Source of the DNA: Aphidius gifuensis
Taxonomy: Eukaryota > Arthropoda > Insecta > Hymenoptera > Braconidae
Direction of reading: 5' to 3'
NCBI RefSeq assembly: GCF_014905175.1
Contig: NC_057788.1
Span: 10,919,446-10,983,445, forward strand
DNA length: 64,000 nt
Position 1 is the first letter of the stretch. Every line of letters begins with the position of its first letter. Of the stretch, positions 11,168 through 23,456 are shown in pieces. Below the pieces are notes generated by a model that was not told the DNA's origin, did no database searches, and saw only the letters and a list, made by a program, of their open reading frames with translations. The position numbers and the translations under genes were made by a program.

Positions 11168-11431
11168 TGAACAGACAAAACTGAATTCGGGCTACACTGT
11201 AAAAAATAAGGTGTAAAGCGCATGCGCTTCGTATACAATATCTGAGACTGCGAGTGTGTGTGTGTTTGAACATGCTATACGTTTCCAAATATGATTTTTG
11301 TAAAGTTTATAATTAATTACTCAATAATTGACGCGTTTATTCAGAATAAAAATATCTAACTGTGTATAAAATTTCAGAACATTCTCATTATATTTCAAAA
11401 TAAAAAAGCGTTAGTTGCATAACCTCCTTAA
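11168..11431. mobile_element. element B, truncated and internally deleted copy (inverted)
   Basis: From CAGACAAAACTGAATTCGGG to TGCATAACCTCC-TTAA this follows the reverse complement of element B copy 1, including the TTTGAACATG and AAAGTTTATAATTAATT stretches. It lacks one terminus and a large middle part. Its intact end lies about 120 bp upstream of the inferred transcription start of the F-box gene. Confidence 0.75.
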
Positions 11432-11544
11432 AACAAAGAAAATATTGAGAGGGCGCTGCAAGTTTGACTGTCGCCAACACTTCAATAATAATAATATTGA
11501 AAAAAAACAACCAATGACAATAGTCGAAAGTTCCATCTCCACCT

Positions 11545-11916
11545 TGCATTGTGTAGTTCAGTCAGTGCAGTATAGTGCAGCTAGCCGGTATCATATCTTA
11601 TCAAATCAACTGTCATTGGACTTGGTTGGACATTTGCAAGTTTATATTTTATTCATTTTTATTTTATAAAATTGTTATAATAATTGTTGATTATCTACCA
11701 ATAATCAATTGAGTTAATTCAGTATTATTTAAATTGTAAGTATGAATAATTATTTTATTGAATATCATTTTAAGCAAGTAGCTGTTCATTGTTCATTGTT
11801 CGCCATGCGGTCATTACCACGTGGCCGATTTTATAATTTTTTTTTTTTACTCCAATATTAATATTTTTCAAATTTATTTTTCAGAAATTATATTTTGATT
11901 TAAAAATAAAAGAAAC
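11545..11916 (+). promoter_or_regulatory. inferred promoter and 5' UTR (with intron) of the F-box/LRR gene
   Basis: TTCAGTCAGTGCAG near 11548-11562 matches the arthropod initiator TCAGT. A GTAAGT donor at 11736 and a TTTTTCAG acceptor ending at 11884 would define a 149-bp 5'-UTR intron. The second UTR exon would then run 32 nt to the ATG at 11917. Inferred from motifs only. Confidence 0.4.
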
Positions 11917-14294
11917 ATGGACTACGAAAATCCAAGAATACGCCAAAAAATTGCATCATTTGGTACTGATTATCTTGATGAATATCAACTCAAAGAGGAC
12001 CTCAATTTTAATCGTTTGTCTTTGGAAGTTATTGAATCATTTAAATTTCTACCATTAGCGGCGAAGATGACAATTGATGAAGGTAAAAATTGATAATTCA
12101 ATAAATATTGAAAAAGAGGGTCAAATGATTACACATTTAGCTAGGGAAAAAAACGTGGTCATTTTGGGGTTATGCCATTAACTTTTTTCTTTAAGGCTTG
12201 TGTCCACTGGAAAAGTTATCGATCAAAATTGCAAAATCTATTTAGAGTGAAACCGGCAGAAGAGAGTCATGAAAAACCTTATGCACATGCGCGAATTTTG
12301 ATGTACACAAAGGCAAATTATATATCGGTGTAAACAAATTCATCGTACACACAGATATACAAGTTGCCTTTGTGTGCTCCAATATTCGCGCATGTGCATG
12401 AAGTTTCTCATGATCCTTTCTTCTGCTGATTTCACTTTATTAGTGAGTAGAAACAACTTAGTTCTTTAGTGATAATCAGAAAAATACTAGTTGTTTTTGG
12501 TTAAAATTGAACTTGGTCGAATAACTTTACTAGGGAACATTTTACCTAAATGGAAAAATTAATTTCCATAAAAGCTGTCAATTATTATCTAGTGAATAAT
12601 AATGTATATATTTATTCTCTAGTTTTTCACCGTTGGCAATGTGAAAACGAACCGAACAAAACAAAAAGAATTGATATTGCGAAATGGATAAATCAAACGG
12701 AAAAAATACTAACAAGCAATAATATCCCGGAAAAATTATGGAATAATTCCGATTTAATAAGTCATTTAACAATAACAGAGTATACATGTGATTCATCTGT
12801 CATTAAACACATCAACAATAATTGTATCAATGTTGTTTATTTAAATTTCAAATTGAATTTAAATAAATTTGAAGAAGAACACTTGACAGATGGTCTTAAA
12901 AAGTTAAACAAATTAAAAATAATTAAAAATAGAGCAATTATCGATGGTTCGTCACCGGAAAACGCCATTAATATGTATCATCATCTTTTACGTACTATAA
13001 ATCCAGAAATAAATGAGATACATCTTCAAAATAATACTTCGAGTGAAATGATGATTCTACTCGCTGAAGATTTTTCATTGGTATGTTTATTACTTATCTA
13101 TGAAAAAAAAAATATATATATATTATCATTTGTTAATAATATATATTATATTTATGATTACAGATTATAAAAGAATTTAAGGACTTGTCTCATTTGACAC
13201 TTCGTTATTTCGAATTGGAAAAAATAGCAATAATGGAAATATGTAAAATGGAAAAGTTGATTTACTTGGATCTACATGGTTGTAAGTTAGATGATCAAAT
13301 GCCAATACTTAATTTGATCAATTTGGAACATCTTAATTTATCATCGATCAAATATATTGATGAAAATCTAATAAGAGAATTACCAAGATTAAATAGACTT
13401 AAACATTTTGATGTTAATAATTCAAGTCTTAGCATTGGCATTTATGATAAAATATCAAATATCAAAACACTTGATTATTTGGACGTAAAACATTGTTCAA
13501 ATGTTGATGATGAATTTATAACAAAAATCATTGATAATTGTAAACAGTTGAAGCATCTTGATGTTGCTTGTTGTTCATTAATATCATCAAGCGCACTGAG
13601 AAGAATTGGAAAATTGAACAATTTAGAAGCTTTGAATCTTGATAACGTTTCAAATGTTGATAAAAATGTTATTATTAATTTAACTGATGATGCTCAAAAA
13701 TTGAAGCTACTTGATATATCTTATGGAGAAAATTTAACTATTTATGATATTGATCTTATTGGTAAATTAAAATGTTTAGAAAGTTTACGTATTAATCATG
13801 TTCCGAGTGTTGATGATACACTGATATCAAGTATTGTATTAAATTGCAAAAATTTAATACATCTAGATTTGAGTTATTCATCAAATTTGAGTGAACGTGC
13901 ATATTATGATATTGCACAACTGAAACATCTTGAAAGATTAGTTGTTGTCAATAGTTTAGATGCACAAAATGCGGTACCAGTCAAAATGATGAAATTAAAA
14001 TATTTTAATTGTGCTAAATCATACAGAGTTTATGATGAACATGTTGAAAAATTTATCAATAATTGTCCAAATTTAGAAGAGCTAATTGTTTGTCAAAATC
14101 CAATTTCATCACGAATATTTGAAACAGCTGCAGCAATAACAAATCAACGGAAAAAAAATATTCCATTGACAATATATACAAGTATTAATCTTGTAGAGTT
14201 TTTTGAAGAAACAAATTGTCAAATGAATTTACTAAAATTATCAACAGAATGTGCATTTAAGGAGCATCAATTTTCATATGAACTTGAAAATTAA
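11917..14294 (+). CDS. F-box/leucine-rich-repeat protein, three coding exons
   Basis: Likely substrate adaptor of an SCF ubiquitin ligase: the F-box binds Skp1 and the LRRs bind the target. Exons 11917-12082, 12623-13080 and 13164-14294 join in frame into 584 residues with GT-AG introns. The first junction creates a Val codon inside the motif KMTIDEVFHRWQ (residues 50-61). With LEVIES and KFLPLA just before it, this gives an F-box at about 33-70. From about residue 210 to 540 there are repeated LxxLxLxxC-type units of about 26 residues, in pairs of roughly 52 (for example KTLDYLDVKHCSNVDDEFI, KQLKHLDVACCSL, NNLEALNLDNVSNV, KNLIHLDLSYSSNL). These are the cysteine-containing LRRs of the FBXL/AMN1 type. 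The ATG is the only start before the F-box. All codons are AT-biased like the window and no disabling mutation was seen. The substrate cannot be inferred. Intron 1 contains a foldback element. Confidence 0.88.
12205..12535. mobile_element. foldback element inside intron 1 of the F-box gene
   Basis: A strong hairpin has arms 12247-12316 and 12364-12435 (about 70 bp, near-perfect: AGAAG, CATGCACATGCGCGAAT and ACAAAGGCAA are shared). It lies inside weaker outer inverted repeats, CCACTGGAAAAGTTATCGA at about 12205 and ATAACTTTACTAGGG at about 12521-12535. No coding capacity; it is spliced out with the intron. Confidence 0.7.
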
Positions 14295-14599
14295 TTATAT
14301 TATTTATTTTAATATTTTTTATATTTGCAATTTTATCAATTTTATTTACTAATAATTACTCTATCCGAGTATATTCGTACGCAAATATATTGCATATATT
14401 TTTAAGTTAAAATAGCTTTGAAGTTTATAAATTTTACTTATTAATTATTATTAATGACAAATACAACAGATATTCATTAAAAAAAAAAATAATATACATA
14501 CGATCTACAACCTTTGTTTAATTAAAACTTAAGTTTAACAATTTAAAAAAAAATGAATAAAACAATTGAAATACAAATTTTGTAAAGTTATATATCATT
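14295..14599. other. 3' flank of the F-box gene
   Basis: AT-rich 3' UTR and flank. ATTAAA at 14476-14481 and AATAAA at 14554-14559 are candidate polyadenylation signals; neither can be chosen from sequence alone. Confidence 0.4.
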
Positions 14600-14975
14600 T
14601 AGAAATATAAAATAAATTTAATTTTATATTTAAAATATATGTGAATTAAATTTGATTAATGTTTTAAAAATATAAATTAAAAATTTAAAATGTAATTATA
14701 TTTAATTCATATGTAATCTATATCTATATTAAAAGTAAATTTATTTCTCATATTTTTGAAAATATAAATTAAATTTGAAGTATATAATGCAACAAATTTT
14801 AAGTAAATTTAATGTTTTGATATAAAAATACATTTCTATTTTTGTATTATAGATTAATTATGAATTAAATGTAAATTAAATAATTAAATGTAAATTAAAT
14901 TTAATTTATATTTAAAACAATTAAATTTAATACATTTTAAATATAAATTAAATTTGTATTATATTTAAAATAAAT
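14600..14975. mobile_element. decayed copy of the 459-bp foldback element
   Basis: Sequence follows 3240-3655 closely (GAAATATAAAATAAATTTAA, then TATGTGAATTAAATTTGATT, then TTCATATGTAATCTATATCT) with small deletions throughout. It has lost both CCCAAGTG/CACTTGGG termini, so it is older than the copy at 3216. Confidence 0.85.
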
Positions 14976-15531
14976 GAATCAGTTATCACTTATTTTTATG
15001 TCATCAAGAGATTTAGAGAACCAACTAAATTAAAACCTATGTTGAACATTTTTTAAAAATATTTTCAAACCAGTTACTCGTGGTGATAAGAATACCGCTA
15101 AAGTGGCTGGTCTAGGTCAATAGACCGTCTCGAAAAAAAAAAAACAAAAAAAAAAGCCCTCCAAACAGTAGAATAAAAATCTGATAATACTATACTTGAA
15201 TAACTATCATCATGATGATAAAAACTTTCCTCAATATTAATTTAAAATTTAATTTCTTTCATCGATAAATATTAGCTGATAACATCAAAACAAATCATTT
15301 TAATTTTTGTATTCAAAAGTAACTTATTTTTTCCATTCTTATAAACAAAATATGCAAAATAAAAAGTATAAATAAAAAAAAAATTAAGCGGTTATTTCAA
15401 AATCAAATTTACGAACTATTGTAAGAATATCCCTTAATTTTTTATCGTTCAATAATATCGTTTAATTTATTTATAATAAAAACGTTCAACAATTCCACCA
15501 CGTGAACCAATTTTTTAGCTAAACGATTCTA
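14976..15531. other. AT-rich intergenic DNA with a dispersed repeat
   Basis: Carries the second copy of the about 130-bp repeat also found near 10130-10260 (here about 15270-15385). A mixed-composition patch lies at 15075-15130. No gene. Confidence 0.4.
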
Positions 15532-15755
15532 CCCAGGTAGGAATTCTCGGGCTTGATGACCGTGTCAGGCTTGTGCAAGGGCTGCATCAAGCCTTGGTAG
15601 CCAAGGCTTGTCTCAGGCCTGGGCCCGTTGATTTTACCCGGCTTTACACGAGCCTTGGTAACTCAGTCTTGTGTCAAGCCTGTATTTTTTGTTTTTACCC
15701 GGTCTCACACGAGCTTCAGTAGCACAGGCTTGATACAAGCTTGTCCCCGTTGATA
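15532..15755. mobile_element. GC-rich 'CCC'-family fragment with palindromic subrepeats (member c)
   Basis: Begins CCCAGGTAGGAATTCTCGGG, matching the terminus of members d and f. The interior is built from AAGCCTTGGTAGCCAAGGCTT-like palindromes and repeats of TTTTACCCGG(C/T)-(A)CACGAGC at about 60-70 bp spacing. The right end could not be identified. It stands out as a GC-rich block in very AT-rich DNA. Confidence 0.55.
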
Positions 15756-15875
15756 ATTTAATTTAGTCATTTTTACAATTTGTGAATTTGATTTTCATTA
15801 ATTTCATTGGCTTGTAAATCCGCTTCTTTTGTTTATAATATGAACAGTTATGACAATTTTTTTTTTAGACAAATT

Positions 15876-15913
15876 CAATACGTAGGTGACGCGGAGCGTC
15901 TTACCTACGTAAA
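15876..15913. other. short GC-rich hairpin
   Basis: TACGTAGGTGACGC, GGA, GCGTCTTACCTACGTA forms a near-perfect stem with a 3-base loop. It may be the residue of a foldback element; it is not a recognisable RNA gene. Confidence 0.5.
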
Positions 15914-16900
15914 AACAAATTAACAATACCAAAAAATATATACTGAATAAAGAAAATATAATCAGTGAGAGCTCTGTCGTCACAGCTGCTCGTAATTTTT
16001 TTTTCTGTGTACAGTATTCAAGTTGTGGTCGGTTGGACCACTTTCTCAAATAAGACCATATGGTTTTCAAATTACCAAATTATTAGTTCATTAGAAAAAA
16101 CTACAACCTAATGGATTTTTTTTTTTTCAAATACAGATTGAAGATTCTATACTGCAGCGTGTTAAAAAGGGTTTAGCTTTTTTTTAAACCACAAAAAAAT
16201 ATGTTTAAATAAAAACCTTAAATTTCGAAGTAATTTTTCTTTTATTATTTTTCATCAGGATGTTGTATAAAATCTATACATACAGTGGTTTGATAAGAAA
16301 TGTTTTATGCAATGTCTATTATTAAATTTAAATTTGATTGTAAAAATTTGAACTCGTTGATACAACGTGTAAATTTATTTCACCCACACACCACATGCCT
16401 GGCTTATCTTTTGTCGTGTGCGATATACAAAATATATAATTCTTGAAAGCTGAAATGAACAAGACAGTTCTTTGCCTCCTGGAAATGGCTCATACATATG
16501 GTATATATAGGTGACACTCCTTAAAACATGAAATAACTCAAGCAGAACAAAATGTTAAGAAAAATAACTGATCCAATTGAGAATCTTTGTTGTTCGTAAA
16601 GCGCATCAATGTTATGCCCGACTCATTTCCCAGTAAAACACAATATAGTTTCTCAATTTAAAAGAAAAAAAAAAACAATTATATTACACCTCATTAAATC
16701 AACTAATTACACTGGAATCTTAAAAATAAAAAAAAAAACTTTTTAAAAATATATACATTGTAAATTTAGCTCGTAAAATTTGTTCATTATTCAAAAAGTT
16801 TTGATTTTTTTAAATAATTAAAAAATTTACAATATACAAAAAAAAGAAGGAACTTTTTTTTTTCATATAATTACTATATTAACCAAAAATACTATTTTAA
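15914..16900. other. intergenic DNA, no gene recognised
   Basis: Contains a minus-strand ORF of 88 codons (15804-16070) with no recognisable domain and a mixed-composition patch at 15950-16060. The rest is AT-rich. Confidence 0.4.
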
Positions 16901-16904
16901 TTAC

Positions 16905-17025
16905 TCACATGACTCGTAAAGTGAGACGGTGTTTAGTGACGAGACACGTTATGAGACACGAGTTATGCTTGACTGCATTAGCGTTTCCTTTCTCTCTTAT
17001 GTTTACACGTGGTGGCTTCACTCTC
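16905..17025. promoter_or_regulatory. higher-GC non-coding island
   Basis: About 120 bp of mixed composition (GAGACGGTG, GACGAGACACG, GTTTACACGTGGTGG) with no ORF. Candidate regulatory sequence by composition only. Confidence 0.2.
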
Positions 17026-17240
17026 GATTTATAAAATGAAAATATATGTATTTATATTGCATTAAGGATGAACGACACAAATCTTCGTAGTCAAAAATTA
17101 ATACTTTTAAAGTCATGGTCTTTGTAAACAAGCTGAATAGTAAAGCAGCTAAGCTTTTTTTTTTTACATACACAAAAATTTAGAAAATAATTTTGTCCCA
17201 CACAGATAAAAAAAAAGCCACTAAATATCTTTCAATATAT

Positions 17241-17718
17241 TTTTTTCAATAATTTTATCAATATCATTAACTTGATAATTTGATGTATGAATCAAATATT
17301 CGTAGTATCTGTAAAAATCATAGCTGACGTCATTAAAGACTAATTACTTATTAAAATGATTATTATTATATTTCATCTAAATTTTTACTGTATGTACAAT
17401 TTTTAAGTCTCAAATGTAACTTTATCAGAAATTACTGTATTACATTTTCCAGATACATGAATATTTAGAAAAAAGTTCCTAACTTCTAAAGTTTATTGTT
17501 TTTATATCATGAATTTAAATAAAATATGCATTATAAATGGTTTATTTTTTAAAATTAATCACATTAATTCATTCTGATGTTTAAATAATAATTTTATTTA
17601 ATACTTGATTAAAATTACTATGTATGAAATTTAGTGATCCTACGCAATAATTTTAGACTACATAAAATTTTTTCAATAATTTTATCAATATCATTAACTT
17701 GATAATTTGATGTATGAA
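17241..17718. repeat. pair of 50-bp direct repeats
   Basis: Two nearly identical copies of TCAATAATTTTATCAATATC... followed by ATTAACTTGATAATTTGATGTATGAA occur at 17246-17290 and 17671-17718, about 425 bp apart. Between them is AT-rich DNA without genes. Confidence 0.75.
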
Positions 17719-20700
17719 ATAAGTTAGCATATTTTTTTTTTTTTTGGACTTTCAAGAGTCTTTTTCTGGGCCCTTCTTCTGAATTTTTTTGTATCTTTAT
17801 AAAAGACCGTGTTAAATTTTTTTTATACTAATCATAATTCTAACTAGATGATCCATCGACTTCAAATAATTGATGCTAACTATCAAACTTTTAAATCGCA
17901 TTAGTATTAAGGCTTAAAAAATTTTTTCTATTTAAAAAAAAAAAGATAAGATGACTGTAAAAAAAACTAAATGTGAAGATGTGTATACATACCGTAATTT
18001 TTTTTTTTTTTAAATTTATTTGTTAATTTTTCTGAACATCACAATCATTCAACGATGACTCGACAATTAATTTTTCGATTGGAATTTATTCTAAAATCAA
18101 CAAAAAGTATTAGAATGTTGTGTATATAAGAATAAATTTTTTTTTATCCTTATATGAATATAAAAAAAATAATAAAAAAAAAATCAGTGGCAACAGCTGA
18201 ACAGACTTTACACAATTTTGTTGTCGTCATATCGTTTTACAGGAAAAAAAAAATATACAATAATTAATTACAATAATATAAGTATAAAAGTGGAAAATAT
18301 AGATCATTGATGAAATGGGGAAAAAAATATAAAAGTCACAATATACATAAAGAATATATCTAAGAAGCATCAAAAGTTAAAAGCAAGTGGTGTACATCTG
18401 ACCCCGAATTCGCAACAGTTTTTATACATTTTAAAATAGATAAAAGAAAGGTGAAGAAAGGTATAGAAAACCTGTAAGGGGAAGAGGTCCTGGTGTGTCA
18501 ACGTTAAGTTAAATAGGGGATCGATGTATAGAAAATTCGAATTTTCATGCTCTATCCCTTATGCGACTTCAGTGATATTTATTTCTGAGCTTAGGTTAAA
18601 ACGCTAAATATATCCTTAATATCCTTTTCAATATTTTTTATCTGTATAAGGGGTGTTGCCACATACTTTTATGTGGACTATGTGGTTACGACATTCTAGT
18701 TTACCCCAATTTCACATTTATAAATACGAAAAAAAACCCAAAATTTAGTGACATCAATAATACAGGGGTGTCCATTGACCCGACTACACGCCTTGACAAA
18801 AAAAATATATATATAAAAAATATAATATTTGTATAAAGATGAATAAAAAAAAAAAAAAATTTGTTAAGTGCGGTAAATGTATACTCAGTGTTTTTTTGGA
18901 GTATCATATATATTTTCTTATCATCATTCATCATCATATGAATTTTTTTAATATTTTTTTTTTCTTTTTCATTATCTTAATATTTTTTTTTTTTTTTTCA
19001 TGCTGATAGTTCTTCAATATTTTAAAATTAATTAAATGTCTGTACAAACTTTGGATAAAAACAAAATGAATACAAAAAAATATATCTACAAATTTATTTT
19101 AAAAGAACAAAGCTAAAAAATAAAAATAATTAAAATCAAACAACAGATTTTCCAGAGAATATACTTTTTTTTAAATAGAAAAATTAAAAGTAAAAATTTT
19201 TTCTTCATTAAACACAAAAAGTAGCTTGAAATTATAATTTTTGAATATTAAAAATTGATGAAAGATAATTTAAATATTTTAATAAAAAAAAATAACAATT
19301 GAACAATAACTCAAGAAAAAAAAATGTTTTTGCAATTTCACAATCAATTTAATAATCTATATTTAAATAATTTGTATACAATATTCAAATTTCAGTGTAA
19401 ATAAAAAAATTATATGAAGAAAAAAAAAAATAATAAAATTAAGAAATATATATTCAGTTATGTGCGTGTACAATCGTCAATGGTTGATCTTGTACACGTT
19501 TACTCATATATTTATTTTTTTTATAATTTTTTTTTCTTTTTACAAAAAGGCACAGACTCACTAGAAACTTATTATATATTATGATTCGTCATTTCGGAAT
19601 GACAACGAGATGCCGCAAGAGAGACAGCTATTGCCACGCCTTCAAACCGTGGAATTTAACATATTTAGAACACACAGCAATGACGAATGTTTTTTCATCA
19701 AAACTGATTTCATGTAACAAACTAGCTTATACCTTTTTTAGATTTCATCAATCTAAAATTACAACTTTTGAATTATCTTTTAAAAAACTTAAATAAATCC
19801 CTCAATCATTTTTTTCTTATATATTTATTTTTTTTTATTTTTTATTCTTTATTTCTTTTTTTTTTTTTTTCCTCTTCGAACAATTTATAAAGTTGATGAA
19901 TTCACTCTGGGTATATATATACAGGTGATGAACTCAAATTTTAGAAAAGCCTCAATGACTATACACCGCTTGATTTTAACGTACAATCACGACCAACCCA
20001 AACAAGAATATAAATATATATTAATAAATTTAAAGCATTCAAATAAACCTATTGAAATTCTATTGCATGGTGATCTATTGATACTCATTTTATTTTAGAA
20101 AATACGTATAATATAAATGTGAATATTAATTTTGATGATTTACATGGATTATTAATTATATTTGAAAATAAAAATCACAGGTATTGGAAATAAAACAATG
20201 TTTTTATTATTAAGTTGGCTGATTTTTTGTTCATAATTGATTAAAACTTTATCGAAAATTATATATAACAGTTGAATGAAACGACATTCAAATGTACATT
20301 TGAAAATTTATAATTTTAAAAATCTACTGTATATTTATATGTGTAAAAAAAACCTTCTATCGAAGAATTAAATTTGTTGAAACCCAAAAATTAAGACTCA
20401 TTTTTTTTTCCAGTGTTTAAGATGATTTATTTATTTATTTTTTGGTTTATAAAATTAACATAGGTTTTAGGAAAAACTGATTCAATTTAGAATTTTATTT
20501 ACATATATTGGAAAAATTATATTCCAGCGTGACTGGATAAAAATTATCTTAATTGAAAAAGTGGTTTTTAAGTTTAAGGGAATTTTTTCCTTTTTCTCGA
20601 ATATATTCTTATTAATTTCTGCAGTCGAAAATGTTTAATTTTATTTTTATAAAAATAAATTGCCTTTCGAACAATAGAGTGGCTATGTATACTTGATTAG

Positions 20701-20745
20701 TTTGATAGGTTTTGAATTTTTTGTTCCCATGCAAGCTACATAAAT
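17719..20745. other. 3-kb AT-rich gene-free stretch
   Basis: Dominated by A/T homopolymer runs. A patch of mixed composition at 18380-18700 (near TCTGACCCCGAATTCGC and the GGGGTGTTGCCAC string) and another at 19555-19700 (plus ORF of 71 codons, no recognised domain) are the only departures. No gene could be supported. Confidence 0.5.
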
Positions 20746-20751
20746 TATAGT

Positions 20752-21332
20752 GTTACATCTGGAAATTAATACATTTTTTACTTAGAATATTAATTATTAC
20801 AATTTCTTACCGTTTTTTTATTGAATAGAAGTATTTTGTTTAATAAAAAGTTGTTTTGAAGTGATTGACATACTTTATACTGTCACTCTGGGTCAACAAT
20901 TACTTTTTTTTAAAAAAACAAAATGACATAAATTATAGTGTCACATAATGTGCTCCAAACTTTTTTCTCTAACTTTTTATTTTTAACATTTTAATTGTGT
21001 TAATTTAACAAATGAGCCTAGTGTTAAATTAATACACCATTATCAACATTATAGATTTATGTTAAATTCAACATGTTTATTCCAACAATACATAAGGAAA
21101 ATTTAGTCAGTGATGTAAAAATTTAATAGAGACTTTTACATTTTTATCTAACTACACATGTGTTGATTATTTGAGTCGACAAAACAGGGAAATATATATA
21201 TTTTAATTTTATAATAACAAATTCATTATTTTAGTATTACTATAGTGTCAAAGTAAAAAAAAAAAAAGTTTTAACTTTTAAATATAATTTCGTAGTTTTT
21301 GAACAGTTTTTTAGTTGTGAGATGTCTATAAA
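20752..21332 (+). repeat. long inverted repeat, left arm (about 580 bp)
   Basis: Runs from GTTACATCTGG to GAGATGTCTATA and is the reverse complement of 24906-25484 at high identity. Motifs of the form TATAGTGT(C/T)A(C/A)A recur inside (20747, 20935, 21241). Either two insertions of one about 580-bp element in opposite orientation, or the terminal repeats of a single 4.7-kb element. No ORF. Confidence 0.85.
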
Positions 21333-22362
21333 ATAAGTTATTATTATATTTAAGACCACATGGGTATATACATATAGCGTCAAATTTACATTCATCTCGA
21401 TGACAGTCAAAATAAACATATCTGTCAGTTCTTACGTAATTTGTGTGCCTATGTATGCCATAAATATTTTTCAAAAAAAAATCTTCATGTTCTGACGACA
21501 TATAGAAAACTTAATAAATACACAAATAATGACCTTGAATATTTTTTTACATCCGGAACGTTTTCAGGCATTTACGTATTTTTTTTTTTTTTTCGATATT
21601 TAGGAAATTACAAACAAAAAAAAAAAAAAGAAAACCAACCTTTCTTCTGAAAAAAAAAACTTTTCTTTTGTAACTGTGCATTTCATTTGTTTTTCTTTTT
21701 TTTTTTCAAAAAAAACTGTCTTTTCTAAAAAAAATAAATAAAATTATTTTTGATGCGTATCTTTTTTTTACTTTAGGACGTTTTGTCCTTCAAAAAGTGA
21801 AATCGCATGGGGATGTTTTTACTTACTCTCTATTACTTTCACTGCATAATCATTGTTTGAAAAACAACCCCAATAGTTTTCAGGTCAAATTATTTCCTTG
21901 AATCATAAAAACCATATACAAAAGAAAAAAAAAGATAATACAAAAAAATAAAAAGACAACTTTTTTACTGAAATATACTGACCACCGTTGGTTTTGGTTG
22001 AAAAGTATTTTAAAATTGCTCAAGAAATAATAATAAATTAACTGAGAATAAATTTAAAAATTAAATAATAGAAACTTTTCAATTATCTACAAATAAATTG
22101 TTTTTTTTTTTTTTTAAATTTTGATCATTATTAATTAAAATTTTGTTATCTTGAATTGTAAAATTATATAAATTAACTCTAGTCGTTTTTTAATTCGATA
22201 ATTAAAAATCAACTAAATTAAAATGAAATTCGAATTTTAAAAATGAAAATAAAACGAGAGTAAAAGTTTCGATCATGCAAGTATTTTTAATTGTATAATA
22301 AATAAATTATTTATACAAGATATAAATATTTAAAATTCAAATATTTTTATTCATTGTACTGT
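21333..22362. other. AT-rich DNA between the inverted repeats
   Basis: No gene recognised. The ORFs are made from homopolymer runs. Confidence 0.5.
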
Positions 22363-22404
22363 TGATGATGATGATGATGACGATGACGATGATGATGATA
22401 ATGA
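22363..22404. repeat. (GAT)n/(GAC) imperfect microsatellite
   Basis: About 14 units of GATGAT with GAC variants. It creates an artificial poly-Ser ORF on the minus strand. Confidence 0.85.
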
Positions 22405-22734
22405 TTTCTTTAATAAAGAAATGAAGACGATGAAGAAAAAGAAGAGTAAAAAAAGCAAATAAGATAAACAAAAAAAGAAAGAAATAATTGAATGGTCGAT
22501 AATATAGGTAAAAAATAAAAAAATAAAAAAATGTGAGAGATCAAATAATGCTTGGAAGGCCAAGGCAAGATTGGCAAAGAAGAAGTAAAACGAAGGCTGG
22601 TTGCATTCCTATTGCTGTTGAAGAAAGCGAAACATGAAAGAGAGCTGACTATAAGAAGGAGATCCATAAGAATCCGATGTTGTTTGGGGAAAAAAAATAA
22701 AAGTTCAAGTGGACACGACAAAAGAGGATCACGC

Positions 22735-23105
22735 GGATGATTGCAACATTAATAAACAAATGAAGCTTGAGGCGGGTGGATTTACTGACCAATGAAAATA
22801 CGTGGGCGTTAACATGAGGCGGAGCATTTATCAGCCAACCTCAAGCACTCTGAGTTAAATTCTATTCACGATCGTCTACAGCTTTGTTTCACTCTTCAAC
22901 TCGTTCAAATTATCAAAACACAGTGAATCTTTCTTTCTTTGACTCATTGTATTTGAAATTCTCACTGTTGGATGAAACAAACTCCCACTCTATCATCAAC
23001 ATAATCCCTTCCAATTTTCAATATACCCATCAAAGAGGGAGTTTGTTCAATGAAAGTAGGAAAAACATAGGTAAACCAGGGTACACCTTACAAACTCATC
23101 TTAAG
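22735..23105. promoter_or_regulatory. higher-GC island, possible regulatory element or unrecognised exon
   Basis: Contains GACCAATGAAAATACGTGGGCG and GAGGCGGAGCATTTATCAGCC and ends at a possible splice donor (CATAG/GTAAACC at 23070-23076). The plus ORF 22884-23123 (79 codons) shows no recognised domain. I cannot decide between an exon and non-coding regulatory DNA. Confidence 0.25.
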
Positions 23106-23171
23106 AACTGCATTAATAATTAATATATATAAGAATCCAATATGTTGGTTTTTTTTTTCTTTGTTTTTTAG

Positions 23172-23456
23172 TTCAATTTATATGTATATGACATTTTTAT
23201 TTTTGGATAAAAGTTTTAACTATATACTTCAATTTCAGTATATGTTTATATAGATGAAATTATACCTTATTTTTGCCTAGCCACTAGATATTATTTTAGG
23301 TGGAGAAACGTTGAAGAAAATTTCCACCATTTCTCCAACGATGGATCATTTTCGGAAAAAAGTGGAAAAAGACGGAGAAAGGTGGAGAAATACTTCTACC
23401 AGCGAATAAGTATAAAGATGTTGATAATTTATTTAAAAAAAATTCATTTAACGTGT
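23172..23456 (+). repeat. dispersed repeat D, copy 1 (GGAGAAA foldback family)
   Basis: Direct repeat of 28701-28984. It shares TATATGTATATGACAT, then TTTTTGCCTAGCCACTAGAT, then a mirrored core of GGTGGAGAAA and TTTCCACC strings, and ends at TTTAACGTGT. Related mirrored TTTCTCC/GGAGAAA cores occur near 34670-34800 and 62830-62960. Confidence 0.8.

Noticed and set aside
12550..12622. Upstream start for the second F-box exon as a separate gene
   Set aside because: This part is intron 1. Splicing 12082 to 12623 restores the F-box motif exactly in frame.
22351..22740. Overlapping Ser/Phe-rich and Lys-rich ORFs on both strands
   Set aside because: Produced by the GAT microsatellite and A/T runs; no domains or splice partners.
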